A stretch of DNA of 64,000 nucleotides from Flavihumibacter sp. UBA7668. GTDB taxonomy: Bacteria; Bacteroidota; Bacteroidia; Chitinophagales; Chitinophagaceae. Of the stretch, positions 24,197-34,009 are shown piece after piece; within the stretch, counting starts at the first letter, position 1, and every line of letters starts with the position of its first letter. The translations under genes and the position numbers were made by a program. The notes under the pieces were generated by a model. The model had not been told where the DNA came from, searched no databases, and worked only from the letters and a program-made list of their open reading frames with translations. Location of the stretch: the NCBI RefSeq assembly GCF_002483205.1, contig NZ_DLHM01000005.1, forward strand, positions 385,951 to 449,950, given 5' to 3'.

Positions 24197-24724
24197 TTAA
24201 AATCGTTGTATCGGATTTTTTACTTCGTAGATAAAATTCGTTTTGGCAGGTTCTCCAAAATAGGCAATATCATGTTCACCAACTTTTTTGGCACCAAAAG
24301 TTTCAATTGATTTTTGTGAACGAAAGTTGGTGATACCGATATGAAAGCGAACTATATCGGCAAAACGAAATGCATGTTGGACCATTAGTTTTTTCAGTTC
24401 CTGGTTATAACCCTGGTTCCAGAAAGGACGACCAAGAAAAGTATAACCGATCAGAATGCTGTTATCAGTTGAATCAAAATCATAAAAACGGGTACAGCCC
24501 ATAATTTGATTGGATTGTTTTTGCAGGATTTTATAGGCTCCTTTGCTTTCCATGGCTCCATTAAAATAATTTCTAAACTCATCCAATTGGTACCGGTTTT
24601 TATTGGGATGCTGTTCCCAAAGTAGTGGATCGTTGGCAATTTGATAGAGTGAGTGGAAGTCGGTATCCTCTAAAGGAATCAGGTGTAATCTTTCTGATTT
24701 TAATTCTTGTTGCAACCAGGACAT
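24197..24724 (-). CDS. GNAT-family N-acetyltransferase (RimJ/RimL type)
   Basis: 175 aa. An acetyl-CoA-dependent GNAT fold of the RimJ/RimL group: LKSERLHLIPLEDTDFHSL at the start, IGYTFLGRPFWNQGYNQELK as the acetyl-CoA pyrophosphate loop region and HIGITNFRSQKSIETFGAKK as the C-terminal wedge. The substrate (amino group of a protein, amino acid or sugar) cannot be told. It lies 30 bp upstream of the heptosyltransferase-like gene and may share its transcript. Confidence 0.88.
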   Translation of the reverse strand: MSWLQQELKSERLHLIPLEDTDFHSLYQIANDPLLWEQHPNKNRYQLDEFRNYFNGAMESKGAYKILQKQSNQIMGCTRFYDFDSTDNSILIGYTFLGRPFWNQGYNQELKKLMVQHAFRFADIVRFHIGITNFRSQKSIETFGAKKVGEHDIAYFGEPAKTNFIYEVKNPIQRF

Positions 24725-25077
24725 ACAGCTTCAATATTTTATAAAAAAGTAAATATCATTAAAAACCGGTAAATATGTGATATGTAATATAAACAATAGA
24801 GTTCCTTAGAATTTGTTTTTTAAAATACCCGTGTTTTAACGGGTGTTTTAAAATAAATACCTCTTAGTAGTATTCCTCAAAAAGCGCAGGCTCTCTATTT
24901 TTGCCAAAATTTGTTTAAAGCTGGTGCAACGATTCTAAAATAATTTATCTCATTCTTGCTTGTCTGAACTTATTAATAAGGAAGTAGGCTGGTATGTTGA
25001 TTTATAAACACACTCATTTGGCTTTTGCTGATGTTCCGCTCATTAGGAATTCGGCAAGAGGCGAAAATCCAATTATC
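24725..25077. promoter_or_regulatory. Regulatory region upstream of the polysaccharide operon
   Basis: A 353-bp AT-rich gap between the divergent GNAT gene and the polysaccharide operon. It holds a long inverted repeat (24818-24853), an exact TAnnTTTG -7 box, TATTTTTG at 24896-24903, without an obvious TTG at the -33 spacing, and a leader of about 170 nt before the ATG at 25078. A long leader before a large operon may carry an antitermination or RNA element. I see no JUMPstart-type sequence. Confidence 0.5.
24818..24853. repeat. 36-bp imperfect inverted repeat (hairpin)
   Basis: Arms TTTTAAAATACCCGT (24818-24832) and ACGGGTGTTTTAAAA (24839-24853) pair over 15 bp with one T-G pair, loop GTTTTA. 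With A/T runs on both sides it could act as a bidirectional terminator or as a binding site upstream of the operon promoter. Confidence 0.7.
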
Positions 25078-27498
25078 ATGAATAACCTCCGGTTATTGTT
25101 TTTATTTGTTGTTATTATCTTAAGCGGGTTAGTAAGTTTTGGGCAGGTTCCGGATAATTTAAGTTCGGTTAAAGCATCTCAGATCTCAGATCAACAACTT
25201 CAGCAATACATTTTACGGGCCAAAGAAAATGGATATACTCCTGAAGAATTGGAGAAAGAATTATTGGCTCGTGGATTACCTGAATCGGAGATGCAGGAGC
25301 TTAGGTTAAGGATTGAACAAATGGGCTGGATTCCTGAGAAATCAGGAAGTTCGGATAGTGCATCAGTTAAGTCAGATAAAAAACCACGCAAATTTACTGC
25401 CAGAAAATCTCACCTGGAAGAGTTGTTTCCAACGCCAAAAAAGCCACAATTATTTGGAGCTGAATTGTTTTCAAATACCAGTTTGGTATTTGAGCCTGAT
25501 ATGCGAATGGCCACACCTAAGGACTATGTAATAGGACCTGAAGATGAATTGGTGATACAGGTATTTGGCCAGAATGTATCACAGCAAACAGCTACTGTAA
25601 GTCCGGATGGTACCATTAATATTAAATATGCAGGTGTGGTTTTAGTTGCCGGGCTATCAGTTGAGGCGGCCACTTCCCGGATTAAAACTAGCTTAAGTAA
25701 ATACTATCCATCACTTTCAAGCGGCCAAACCAAACTTAATGTGACCCTTGGTAATATCCGCAGTATCCGTGTAGTTCTGATTGGAGCAGTTAATCGCCCC
25801 GGCACCTATACACTTCCTTCTCTCGCCACGCTTTACAACGCTTTATACGTAAGCGGTGGGCCAACGGAAAATGGCTCTCTGCGTACCATCGAACTTATTC
25901 GGAATGGGAAAACCGTTGCCGTTGCCGATTTGTATGATTTTTTAACCAAAGGCGATCTTCGTGGGAATGCCCGCTTGGAAGATAATGACGTTATCAGGAT
26001 TCCATATGCGAAAACACTTATTACAATTGGAGGTCTTGTAAATAGGCCAGGCATATTTGAAATCAGGGATTCAGAATCGCTGGCAACAGTAATTGATTAT
26101 GCGGGAGGGTTTTCAAGCAAGGCGTTTCGCAATAGAATTACTGGTAGACGGTATGATGGAGTCAGCAGGCAGGTATTGGATATTTCCAACGACTCCTTTC
26201 CCTATTTCCGCATGAAACATGGTGATGAATTTCATATTGATAGTGTCATAAATAGATATGAAAACCGGGTGATAATATCAGGTGCTGTAATGAAACCCGG
26301 GGAATACGCTCTATTTGAAAACATGAGTTTTTATGATCTGATTCAAAAGGCACATGGTTTGAAAGAAGACGTCTATTCTGGCAGAGCCTTATTGGTACGT
26401 ACCAGAGCTGATTTAAGTAAGGAGCATATTCCGATTGATCTTCAAAAAATCATAAATGGAACCTCTAAAGGCCCTACTTTAAAACGAGAAGACAGTGTAT
26501 CAGTAAGCTCAATTTTTGATTTAAAAGACACCAGTTTTGTAACCATTAACGGGGCTGTACGCTTTCCTGGAAAATTCAGGTTTGAAGATAGTTTAAGTTT
26601 AAAATCATTAATCATAATGGCAGGTGGTTATGCCGTAAATGGGACTGGAAAAGGCATCGAAATTTCAAGAAGGAGAAAAGATATCAACGTGCTATTAGCA
26701 GGTAGCCCAATTGTTGAAATTATACATTTTGATGATAATATGGATTTAAGTGCTGCATCAAAAGATTTGACGCTTCAGCCGTACGATATAGTAGCCATTA
26801 AAGAGAATCCAAATTATTTACAGCAGATCAGTGTGAAAGTGAGTGGTGAAGTGTTAATGCCAGCAGTTTATGCTCTAAAGAGCAGGGAAGAACGGATCAG
26901 TTCACTTATTCAGCGTAGTGGCGGTCTGCTTTATACTGCAAATATTGGCGGAGCAAAGCTGATTCGCCAGCGGAAAGAATTACTGGATACCTCAGAAGTA
27001 AAGCGATTGCTTAAAACAATGGCGAGAGATACCACTCAAAAAAAGGATGAGGAAGTATTGGAAAAGACAAGAGATGTAGCGATAGATCTTGCATTTATTT
27101 TGGATCATCCAGGATCATCTGATGATATAACATTGGAGGAAGGTGATGAGCTGTATATACCACGTATAAATAATACGGTAAGCATTAATGGAGAAGTATA
27201 CAAGCCTCTTGATATAATGTATGAACGTCATAAATCAATGAAGGATTATCTATCTGATGCCGGAGGTGTAACTCAATTGGGAAAGAAAAGAAAAGCATTT
27301 ATAATATATCCAAACGGTAGGTCAGCCCGAATCAAAAAAGTTTTTGGCTTTATCCCATCCTATCCTGAGGTTCAACCTGGTTCCAGCATTTTTGTGCCTG
27401 AAAAACCCAAGCGCTCAGAACTGGAACCTGCCAAAGCAGGAATTCTCATATCAGCATTAACCGCATTTATAACCGGGTTGTCACTGATTCTGAGATAA
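25078..27498 (+). CDS. SLBB-domain polysaccharide export protein (Wza-like)
   Basis: 806 aa from ATG 25078 (MNNLRLLFLFVV); the open frame extends 28 codons upstream without a signal sequence. After the signal peptide (to about FGQ) come a Gln/Glu-rich helix, a poly-export domain (about 130-220, YVIGPEDELVIQVFGQN) and a chain of five or six SLBB beta-grasp repeats (LIGAVNRPGTYTLPSLATL, ISGAVMKPGEYALFE, INGAVRFPGKFRFEDSLSLK, VSGEVLMPAVYAL, INGEVYKPLDI). A hydrophobic C-terminal segment follows (AGILISALTAFITGLSLIL). It forms the outer-membrane channel or periplasmic part of polysaccharide export. First gene of the operon. Confidence 0.92.
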   Translation: MNNLRLLFLFVVIILSGLVSFGQVPDNLSSVKASQISDQQLQQYILRAKENGYTPEELEKELLARGLPESEMQELRLRIEQMGWIPEKSGSSDSASVKSDKKPRKFTARKSHLEELFPTPKKPQLFGAELFSNTSLVFEPDMRMATPKDYVIGPEDELVIQVFGQNVSQQTATVSPDGTINIKYAGVVLVAGLSVEAATSRIKTSLSKYYPSLSSGQTKLNVTLGNIRSIRVVLIGAVNRPGTYTLPSLATLYNALYVSGGPTENGSLRTIELIRNGKTVAVADLYDFLTKGDLRGNARLEDNDVIRIPYAKTLITIGGLVNRPGIFEIRDSESLATVIDYAGGFSSKAFRNRITGRRYDGVSRQVLDISNDSFPYFRMKHGDEFHIDSVINRYENRVIISGAVMKPGEYALFENMSFYDLIQKAHGLKEDVYSGRALLVRTRADLSKEHIPIDLQKIINGTSKGPTLKREDSVSVSSIFDLKDTSFVTINGAVRFPGKFRFEDSLSLKSLIIMAGGYAVNGTGKGIEISRRRKDINVLLAGSPIVEIIHFDDNMDLSAASKDLTLQPYDIVAIKENPNYLQQISVKVSGEVLMPAVYALKSREERISSLIQRSGGLLYTANIGGAKLIRQRKELLDTSEVKRLLKTMARDTTQKKDEEVLEKTRDVAIDLAFILDHPGSSDDITLEEGDELYIPRINNTVSINGEVYKPLDIMYERHKSMKDYLSDAGGVTQLGKKRKAFIIYPNGRSARIKKVFGFIPSYPEVQPGSSIFVPEKPKRSELEPAKAGILISALTAFITGLSLILR

Positions 27499-27604
27499 AA
27501 GAGAGCGGTTGGATAGGTTTTATTTACGTTACTGATCCTGTGTTTTTCACATCATGGGACTCAGGTGGCGAAGCTGTGAAAAGTTCAAAAAGATTAGTTA
27601 CTAC

Positions 27605-28657
27605 ATGTCAGAAAACAATGCAGAAGTTATAACCCTGAGGGATTTATTGGAAAAACTACAGTTAATGTTTCTTTTTCTGCTTAAAAACTGGTGGAAGATT
27701 GGAGCAGTAGCGTTCTGTGGTGCGATGATAGGATACTTAGCATTTACACTACAAAAGCCCCGATTTGATGCAGCTTGTACTTTTGTTTTGGAAGAGAGAC
27801 AATCTGGAGTTGGAGGATTAGGTGGTTTGGCCAGTCAGTTTGGAATTGATATAGGATCAATTACTGGTGGAGGAGGTAATGGAATGTTTACAGGAGACAA
27901 TATATTTGAAATTCTAAATTCACAAATAATTCTGAAAGAGGTATTACTGTCCAAAATATCAACCAAAACTGATAGTGTTTCTCTTGCAGATAGGTACCTG
28001 GAAATATCAAAATTGAAAGCTGCATGGGCTGGAATTCCCAAACTGGATTCGATTGAATTTGGAACTAAAAAGGAGATTGGTGAATTAAGTGTGGTTGAGG
28101 ATAGTGTATTAAATATTATTTATGCTTCTATAGTTAAAAATAATCTGGCGGTTGAAAGAGTAAGTAAAAAGGGAACACTGATTAAAACCACCGTTAGTTC
28201 AATTGATCCTGAATTTTCACGTCATTTAGTTCAGCGGGTAGTACATGGTTCTCATGATTATTATATTAATATGAAGACATTTATTACAAAATCAAATATA
28301 ACCAGACTTCAGAAAAAAGCAGACTCCTTGCTTTCTCTTCTGACAAACAGAACGTATGGGGCAGCGCAGCTTCAGCTCAATGATCCGAATCCTGCACTCA
28401 GAGCATTGATGGTTCCGGCAGAGCTGGCCTCGCGCGATAAAGCTGTAGTTGCAACATTATATGGTGAAGTAGTTAAAAATCTTGAAATTGCCCGAACCAC
28501 CCAAATGATGCAAACTCCAATCCTGCAAATATTGGATGCCCCTCCTCTTTCATTGAATGATAATAAAAGAGGAAAACTATATTGGATGGCTATCTGTGTG
28601 TTTATATCTGTAGCCCTTTCATCAGCTTACCTAATCCTGTTTAAGTTTAATAGATGA
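27605..28657 (+). CDS. Wzz/chain-length determinant family protein
   Basis: 350 aa from ATG 27605 (MSENNAEVITLRDLLEKL). The N-terminal membrane segment (about 25-45, WWKIGAVAFCGAMIGYLAF) is followed by a periplasmic domain with coiled-coil helices (about 230-300) and a C-terminal membrane segment (YWMAICVFISVALSSAYLI), the polysaccharide co-polymerase layout. It sets polymer length with Wzy and Wza-like partners. It ends at the second membrane segment, with no fused tyrosine kinase domain, unlike Wzc. The stop overlaps the next start by 4 bp. Confidence 0.88.
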   Translation: MSENNAEVITLRDLLEKLQLMFLFLLKNWWKIGAVAFCGAMIGYLAFTLQKPRFDAACTFVLEERQSGVGGLGGLASQFGIDIGSITGGGGNGMFTGDNIFEILNSQIILKEVLLSKISTKTDSVSLADRYLEISKLKAAWAGIPKLDSIEFGTKKEIGELSVVEDSVLNIIYASIVKNNLAVERVSKKGTLIKTTVSSIDPEFSRHLVQRVVHGSHDYYINMKTFITKSNITRLQKKADSLLSLLTNRTYGAAQLQLNDPNPALRALMVPAELASRDKAVVATLYGEVVKNLEIARTTQMMQTPILQILDAPPLSLNDNKRGKLYWMAICVFISVALSSAYLILFKFNR

Positions 28658-29565
28658 ACATAAATTTTGTGTCATTCCTGCATCCTGAAAGATTTAGTGG
28701 AGGTGGTGAACTGGATAATCGAATGATAATTGATAAGGGTAGACAATTGGGAAATGATATTAGAATAGGAGCCAGAGTTACGCATAAATATTGGAGCAGA
28801 TTGATGGCACCTGTTATGAAACTTCATACAAAACCAGATCTTTGGATACTTTCCGATTTATTTAATGTGCCAGAGTATAAGCTTTCCTATAAAAAAAAAT
28901 GGTTGGAAAATATCATTCAAAATGAACCATATATTCATCTTGACAACGCTTATGTGGATATATGCTCGAATGGCGCACTTCCATGTGGTGGGTGTAAACT
29001 AAAGTGTACTGAAAATTGCGGGTATCCCCTTACTGAAATGATATATGATAAATCAAGATTGAATGTATTTTTGTCTCCTTTGCATGAGCGAATAATCAAT
29101 GGGATGTTTGACAATAAATATATTGATAAATCATTTGTTGTAAGACCACTGATTGATACTGACAGGTTTTATAAAACCGGTGTAGAAAGAGATATTGATT
29201 ATTTATATGTTGGAACAATTTCTTATTACAAAGGATACGGACAATTAAAAGATCGTTTTAGCCAGGAAAAGAACTTCCTGTTTATAGGCAAAAATGCTAC
29301 AGGCGAACCCCTGTTCGGTAAGCATATTGAACATGTGGAAAATGTTCGTTTAATTGAATATTTTAATAGGTCAAAAAATTTTGTTCATTTGCCTGAATGG
29401 AATGAGCCAATGGGTAGAACTGTAATTGAAGCGGCTCTTTGTGGTTGTAATATTATATCTAATGAAAGAGTAGGCGCATGCAGTTTTGAGTTTGATATAT
29501 CGAACCCTGTAAATAGCAAAAATGCAGCTAAAGAATTCTGGAACAAAATAAAGTCGGTTGTATAA
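28654..29565 (+). CDS. GT-B glycosyltransferase with an inserted cysteine cluster
   Basis: 303 aa. The C-terminal Rossmann domain has the family 4-type E-x7-E signature in EWNEPMGRTVIEAALCGCNI. The N-terminal domain carries an unusual cysteine group, ICSNGALPCGGCKLKCTENC, five Cys in 20 residues at about 109-128. This could bind zinc or a cluster, and it recalls Cys-rich loops of some GT4 enzymes. Start ATG 28654 overlaps the upstream stop (ATGA), showing translational coupling. Donor and acceptor unknown. Confidence 0.8.
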   Translation: MNINFVSFLHPERFSGGGELDNRMIIDKGRQLGNDIRIGARVTHKYWSRLMAPVMKLHTKPDLWILSDLFNVPEYKLSYKKKWLENIIQNEPYIHLDNAYVDICSNGALPCGGCKLKCTENCGYPLTEMIYDKSRLNVFLSPLHERIINGMFDNKYIDKSFVVRPLIDTDRFYKTGVERDIDYLYVGTISYYKGYGQLKDRFSQEKNFLFIGKNATGEPLFGKHIEHVENVRLIEYFNRSKNFVHLPEWNEPMGRTVIEAALCGCNIISNERVGACSFEFDISNPVNSKNAAKEFWNKIKSVV

Positions 29566-29575
29566 TAGAATATGT

Positions 29576-30316
29576 ATGTTAAGTATAATAATACCTGCCA
29601 ATAATCTGATAAAAAGTATTAATCCCCGTTTTTTTTATAAAAAAAGATTTTGCCTGGATGATACCATTCAAAGTATTGTACAATCAATTTCTATACCTTA
29701 TGAGTTGATTATAGTTGTAAACGATTGCAATAATAATGAACTGGTGGATTATGTCAAAACAAGTCCGTATGTAACAAAATATTCGATTAATTCATCTAAT
29801 GCTGGTGTGGCGAGGTCCTGGAATATTGGCGCACATCTGGCTGAGGGAAAGCATTTGTGTTTCTGTAATGATGATGTTGAATTTACAAATAACATAGTTT
29901 TTGAGCAATTGGTGCAACTCCTGAATGCGGATGATAAGATTGGTGAAATAGGTCCCGCAGGTGGTAAATGGCATCTGGATAAAAGCGGCGATCGAACAGG
30001 GTTAACTAAAATAGAAGAAGCGGATGAAATTTCAGGCTTCTTCTTTATTATACCTGCCGTAATTTATCACGAAACCGGGGGGTTTGATAACTACTATACA
30101 CCAGCTGGGTGCGAAGAGATTGATATGTCTTTCAAAATTAGAAGTCTTGGCTATAAATGTATAGTTGTTCCTAATACTGGCATCATTCACCATGGGAACC
30201 ATGGAATAAGTTCAAAGCGGAGCATCGTAAAGTATTTCAATCAGGAGGTAGATACTCATGAACTGGATAAGAGAAATAAAGCTTACTTTATCAACAAGTG
30301 GTACAAAAAATCCTGA
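29576..30316 (+). CDS. Family 2 glycosyltransferase
   Basis: About 246 aa from ATG 29576 (MLSIIIPANN); a TTG six codons earlier overlaps the previous gene and is less likely. GT-A fold with LIIVVNDCNNNELVD, CFCNDDVEFTNN as the DxD site, and the acceptor-side GCEEIDMSFKIRSLG. It has no membrane segments. It is the second sugar transferase of the operon, and its end overlaps the flippase start by 19 bp. Confidence 0.88.
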   Translation: MLSIIIPANNLIKSINPRFFYKKRFCLDDTIQSIVQSISIPYELIIVVNDCNNNELVDYVKTSPYVTKYSINSSNAGVARSWNIGAHLAEGKHLCFCNDDVEFTNNIVFEQLVQLLNADDKIGEIGPAGGKWHLDKSGDRTGLTKIEEADEISGFFFIIPAVIYHETGGFDNYYTPAGCEEIDMSFKIRSLGYKCIVVPNTGIIHHGNHGISSKRSIVKYFNQEVDTHELDKRNKAYFINKWYKKS

Positions 30317-31683
30317 AAAATAGTCTCGCTGCTTTTGCTTTCCAATTCCTTAACAGAGGGCTTGGTTTTGGCTGTTTTATACTCATAGCACGCTTGCTGG
30401 GTATTGAAAAAATTGGACATTTTACCTATATATTGTCCCTTTGTGCCCTGCTTACCCTATTTGTAGAATTTGGCACCAATCAATTTCTGGTAAAAGAAGT
30501 GGCATCCAATGGGGGGAAGGTTGACGCAACGGCACTGATTTCTATTCTTTTTCTAAAATTGATTCAATACCTGATTGGTCTTATTGTTTTGTTTTCAATA
30601 GAATTTAAAACACTTATAACCGATTTTACAATAATCAATTGTTTGTTTTTATACGTGCTGTTTGATAGTATAGCGCAAACCGGAATTAGTATATTAAATG
30701 GTAGAAAAGAGTTTATTAAAGCTAATAAATATAGTTTTTTTTACGAATCCGGGCGATCCTTGTTTCTTCTGTTGCTGATTTTGTTAACCGGATCAGAAAT
30801 CGTTATTCCCTTCGTATATATATTCAGTGCTTTTCTTTTTTCAATTCTAATAAGCAGAAAAGTATTCACTATTAATTTAAGTGTTGGTTTGTTTTATCCG
30901 GACAGAATTTTCAAAAGCATAAAAAAGAGTTATCGGTCAACCTATCTTTTTTTTCTTGCAGCTATTGCATTCCAGCTATACTTCAGGATAGATATAATTC
31001 TTCTAAGAAGGTTAAGTTCTGAATTTGAATTGGGTGTATATGGCACGGCATATAAGTTTTTTGAAGTATTTTTATTTGTTCCGGCTATTGTATCGGGTAT
31101 AGTGTATCCGCATGTAGTTGAAATGTTCAAATCGGATAAATGGAAGGTTTCTAAATACCTTTCAGAAATTCAGCTAAAATCAACTTGTTTACTGGCGATT
31201 CCTGTTGTTGTGCTTATTTTACTTAGTGACTTTATTATTAATCTTTTTTTTGACGCTTCATTCTCTGGAGCAGGTTCAATAATGCAGATCTTATTTCTTA
31301 CCTCTTTTTTGTTTTGCTTCAATTTTGTATATCCGGTTCTAATGAACGCAGGTGGATGGGAACGTAATTCTATATATACCTATCTTATTGGGATGGTGCT
31401 GAATGTGATTTTGAACTTTATGTTAATTCCCAGATACGGAGCTGCCGGAGCTGCTTATGCAACATTAATTGCGGAATTATTTGTAACAACAATATTTATC
31501 TTATTTAGCTATAAAGAGAAGGTTGGGTTTATTAATTCAACAGCGTTGATTACCCTGGCTGTTTGTTTGATTTTGGTTCTTTTTAAAGTTGCTTTTTTGG
31601 CACTACCTCTTTTGCTCCTTATAATTTTATTTGTTTTTAGAACTGAGCTCAATTGGAAACAAAAATTACATGCGCGCGGATAG
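30298..31683 (+). CDS. Wzx-type lipid-linked oligosaccharide flippase
   Basis: 461 aa, with 12 or more hydrophobic segments spread over the whole length (for example LLTLFVEFGTNQFLV, YLIGLIVLFSIEF, LLLLILLTG, TTIFILFSY, LALPLLLLIILFVF). The N-terminal LAAFAFQFLNRGLGFGCFIL and internal LGVYGTAYKFFEVF mark the MATE/PST flippase family. It moves undecaprenyl-linked repeat units across the inner membrane. GTG start at 30298; no closer ATG is in frame. Overlaps the genes on both sides. Confidence 0.9.
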   Translation: MVQKILKNSLAAFAFQFLNRGLGFGCFILIARLLGIEKIGHFTYILSLCALLTLFVEFGTNQFLVKEVASNGGKVDATALISILFLKLIQYLIGLIVLFSIEFKTLITDFTIINCLFLYVLFDSIAQTGISILNGRKEFIKANKYSFFYESGRSLFLLLLILLTGSEIVIPFVYIFSAFLFSILISRKVFTINLSVGLFYPDRIFKSIKKSYRSTYLFFLAAIAFQLYFRIDIILLRRLSSEFELGVYGTAYKFFEVFLFVPAIVSGIVYPHVVEMFKSDKWKVSKYLSEIQLKSTCLLAIPVVVLILLSDFIINLFFDASFSGAGSIMQILFLTSFLFCFNFVYPVLMNAGGWERNSIYTYLIGMVLNVILNFMLIPRYGAAGAAYATLIAELFVTTIFILFSYKEKVGFINSTALITLAVCLILVLFKVAFLALPLLLLIILFVFRTELNWKQKLHARG

Positions 31684-32926
31684 AATTGGATTTTATTTGA
31701 CAGTAATTCTGTTTGGCGTCATTATTTTATTCGGTGAGTCGTTTAAATTGAATCTTGCTTTTGTTAAGATCAGTTTACCACTGTTGTTAATTGCAATACT
31801 TTTGGTAAATAGTTTTCAAGCAGGTTTTTTATTTTATACCACCCGACTTGATTATTTTATTTACGCTTACCTGTCTATTATTCTATTGTACACAATTATT
31901 GGTTTGATTTCCGGTAACTCTGTCAGGGATGTTTTTGAAGATCTGTATCCTTTACTTGTTTTTGTATTACTCTATTTGGTTTGGCGCTCATGGTCAATTG
32001 AACAATTCACAGGCTTATGGAAATTGATAATAGTATTTGGTACACTGGCTGCCATTAAAGTTATTATTATAGGGTTTCTTCCAATTGAAGCCGGATGGGA
32101 TAGCGTTTGGCAGGCTGCAAAGGAACCATTGCCTCTCGGTTCCTTCAGTAGAATTATACTTAGAGGGGGCGATATTTTTTTATCTATCTCTCTTGTTTAT
32201 TATTTACTTGATGTTTTACGTAATAAACAAGGTTCAATGGTTCGGAACCTTCTTTATGTACTAATATGTCTGGTTGCAGTTTTTATTTCTTTATCACGCA
32301 GTTCTTTTTTGGCTGACTTTCTTGCTATTCTTTTCTGTATAGCACTTTTTCGGTCCCGATTTTCCACAAAAAAAATGATATCATTCGGATCAATACTACT
32401 GGTCTTTTTGATATTAATACTTCCTTTTATTAATGCAATTTCTCTTGCTGTGTCAATATTCGAGGCAAGAACTGATGCTTTTGATAATAATAATATTGCG
32501 GTTAGTTTTCGGGAAAATGAAAATGAACTGGTTCGCGATGCTGCTTCCCGCACATTTTATCTTGGAAATGGAATGGGAAGTTATTTTTACCTGCCACTTT
32601 CAGGTAGTGAAAAAATGGATGGACGCAGTATTTATGTTCATAATTTTAATTATTGGTTGTTATTAAAAGCAGGATTTCCCGGACTTGTCATTTTTTGCTC
32701 GATTTATTTTTTAGGTGTCCGTAACTATCTTCAATTTTTAAGGCATAGAACCTCTGCGGATGCGGATTTTATGCTCATTACTATACTGGCTGCAGGTATT
32801 ATTGTTTGGGTTATTTCCATTTTAGCTAACAAATTTAGTACACTAAGTGGTGCAGTTTTTCTCGCTTTTTTTATTGCAGGTTCTTCAGTTGTAAAAACAT
32901 CCTATGAAAATAGCCGTAGATCTTAA
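31670..32926 (+). CDS. Wzy-type O-antigen/polysaccharide polymerase
   Basis: About 418 aa from ATG 31670 (MRADRIGFYLTVILFG), overlapping the flippase by 14 bp. It has about ten to twelve predicted membrane segments with a periplasmic loop between about 280 and 330 (RENENELVRDAASRTFYLGN, GSGEKMDGRSIYVHNFNYW-like), where Wzy/WaaL-type ligases and polymerases carry their active site; the HNFNYWLLLKAGFPGL pattern is typical. It polymerises repeat units in the periplasm. The stop overlaps the next start by 23 bp. Confidence 0.85.
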   Translation: MRADRIGFYLTVILFGVIILFGESFKLNLAFVKISLPLLLIAILLVNSFQAGFLFYTTRLDYFIYAYLSIILLYTIIGLISGNSVRDVFEDLYPLLVFVLLYLVWRSWSIEQFTGLWKLIIVFGTLAAIKVIIIGFLPIEAGWDSVWQAAKEPLPLGSFSRIILRGGDIFLSISLVYYLLDVLRNKQGSMVRNLLYVLICLVAVFISLSRSSFLADFLAILFCIALFRSRFSTKKMISFGSILLVFLILILPFINAISLAVSIFEARTDAFDNNNIAVSFRENENELVRDAASRTFYLGNGMGSYFYLPLSGSEKMDGRSIYVHNFNYWLLLKAGFPGLVIFCSIYFLGVRNYLQFLRHRTSADADFMLITILAAGIIVWVISILANKFSTLSGAVFLAFFIAGSSVVKTSYENSRRS

Positions 32927-34007
32927 AAACAGCTGGTTGTATGGTAAAGGAATTTCCGGCTTTACAATGAATTTATTGCAAGATCTGGCAAAGATTTCTC
33001 CTCTTGGTCATACAGTAGATTTATTTTCTCCCGCATTTGATACCTCGGAATTAAAGAATATTCAAAAAATACCGGCATTTACGGCCCGCCCAACCCGACT
33101 AATTAATCGGGAAAGCAGGATTCATAAAATTTGGTACGATCAGGCAATTTTATTACAATATTTAAATACTTCAAAGCCTGATTTGTTTTTTTCGCCTTAT
33201 TTTGATTTGCCTTATTTATATATTGGAAAAACTATCTCCACAATCCATGATCTTGCAGTATTGGATTTGAGTAATCAATACGGTAAACTTTTTTCAGCGT
33301 ATTATTCAATTCTGCTAAATAAATGTGTTCGGGAATCAGCTTATATTTTAACCGTATCTGATTATTCCAGGAATAGATTGATCGATAAATTCAATATACC
33401 GGGAAATAGAATACATGTATTTTATAATAAGGTTCATCCTGCCTTTAAGGAAAGCTCAATTGAAATTTCCCTGCCGGCTTTACCTGGGGAATTTCTACTT
33501 TATACCGGAGGTCTTGATAAACGGAAGAATATTTCCTTACTTATTCAGGGGTATCAGGCTGCGAAGAGGGAATTCAGTTCTATTCCGCCTCTTGTAATAA
33601 CAGGAATTTCGAAGGAAAATATTGAAAAACACTGGAGTGGAATTTTACAGCTGGAGAATGTAATTCCACTTGAATATCTTTCATTTCCAGAAATCGTTGC
33701 CTTATATCGAAAAGCTACCTTACTGGTTAATACATCCGGATACGAAGGTTTTGGTATGCCGGTATTGGAATCCTTAACAGTTGGAAAGCCAATTATTTGT
33801 TCTGATATAGATGTATTTAGAGAAATAGGGCAAGACCTGGTTTATTATTTTAAATCTCATTCAGTAGAATCATTTACTGCTGCAATTGTGGCCTATTTCA
33901 AAGGGCAATTGACTTCTGTTGACCCTGGTGCAATGATGCGAAGAGCCGATGAGTTCAATGAACAAACTTACGGTCAGCGATTTCTGGATTTAATTCAATC
34001 AGCCTGA
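32904..34007 (+). CDS. Family 4 (GT-B) glycosyltransferase
   Basis: 367 aa. N-terminal GTB half: KIAVDLKNSWLYGKGISGFT, with TISTIHDLAVLDLSNQYG around the acceptor site. C-terminal half: LLYTGGLDKRKNISLLIQGY and the donor-binding GYEGFGMPVLESLTVGKPII with the E-x7-E motif. It has no membrane segments. It is similar to mannosyltransferases of capsule clusters, but the donor is not assignable. Confidence 0.9.
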   Translation: MKIAVDLKNSWLYGKGISGFTMNLLQDLAKISPLGHTVDLFSPAFDTSELKNIQKIPAFTARPTRLINRESRIHKIWYDQAILLQYLNTSKPDLFFSPYFDLPYLYIGKTISTIHDLAVLDLSNQYGKLFSAYYSILLNKCVRESAYILTVSDYSRNRLIDKFNIPGNRIHVFYNKVHPAFKESSIEISLPALPGEFLLYTGGLDKRKNISLLIQGYQAAKREFSSIPPLVITGISKENIEKHWSGILQLENVIPLEYLSFPEIVALYRKATLLVNTSGYEGFGMPVLESLTVGKPIICSDIDVFREIGQDLVYYFKSHSVESFTAAIVAYFKGQLTSVDPGAMMRRADEFNEQTYGQRFLDLIQSA

Positions 34008-34009
34008 AT

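Noticed and set aside
24725..25077. JUMPstart or ops element before the polysaccharide operon
   Set aside because: I searched by eye for GGCGGTAG-like sequence and found none.
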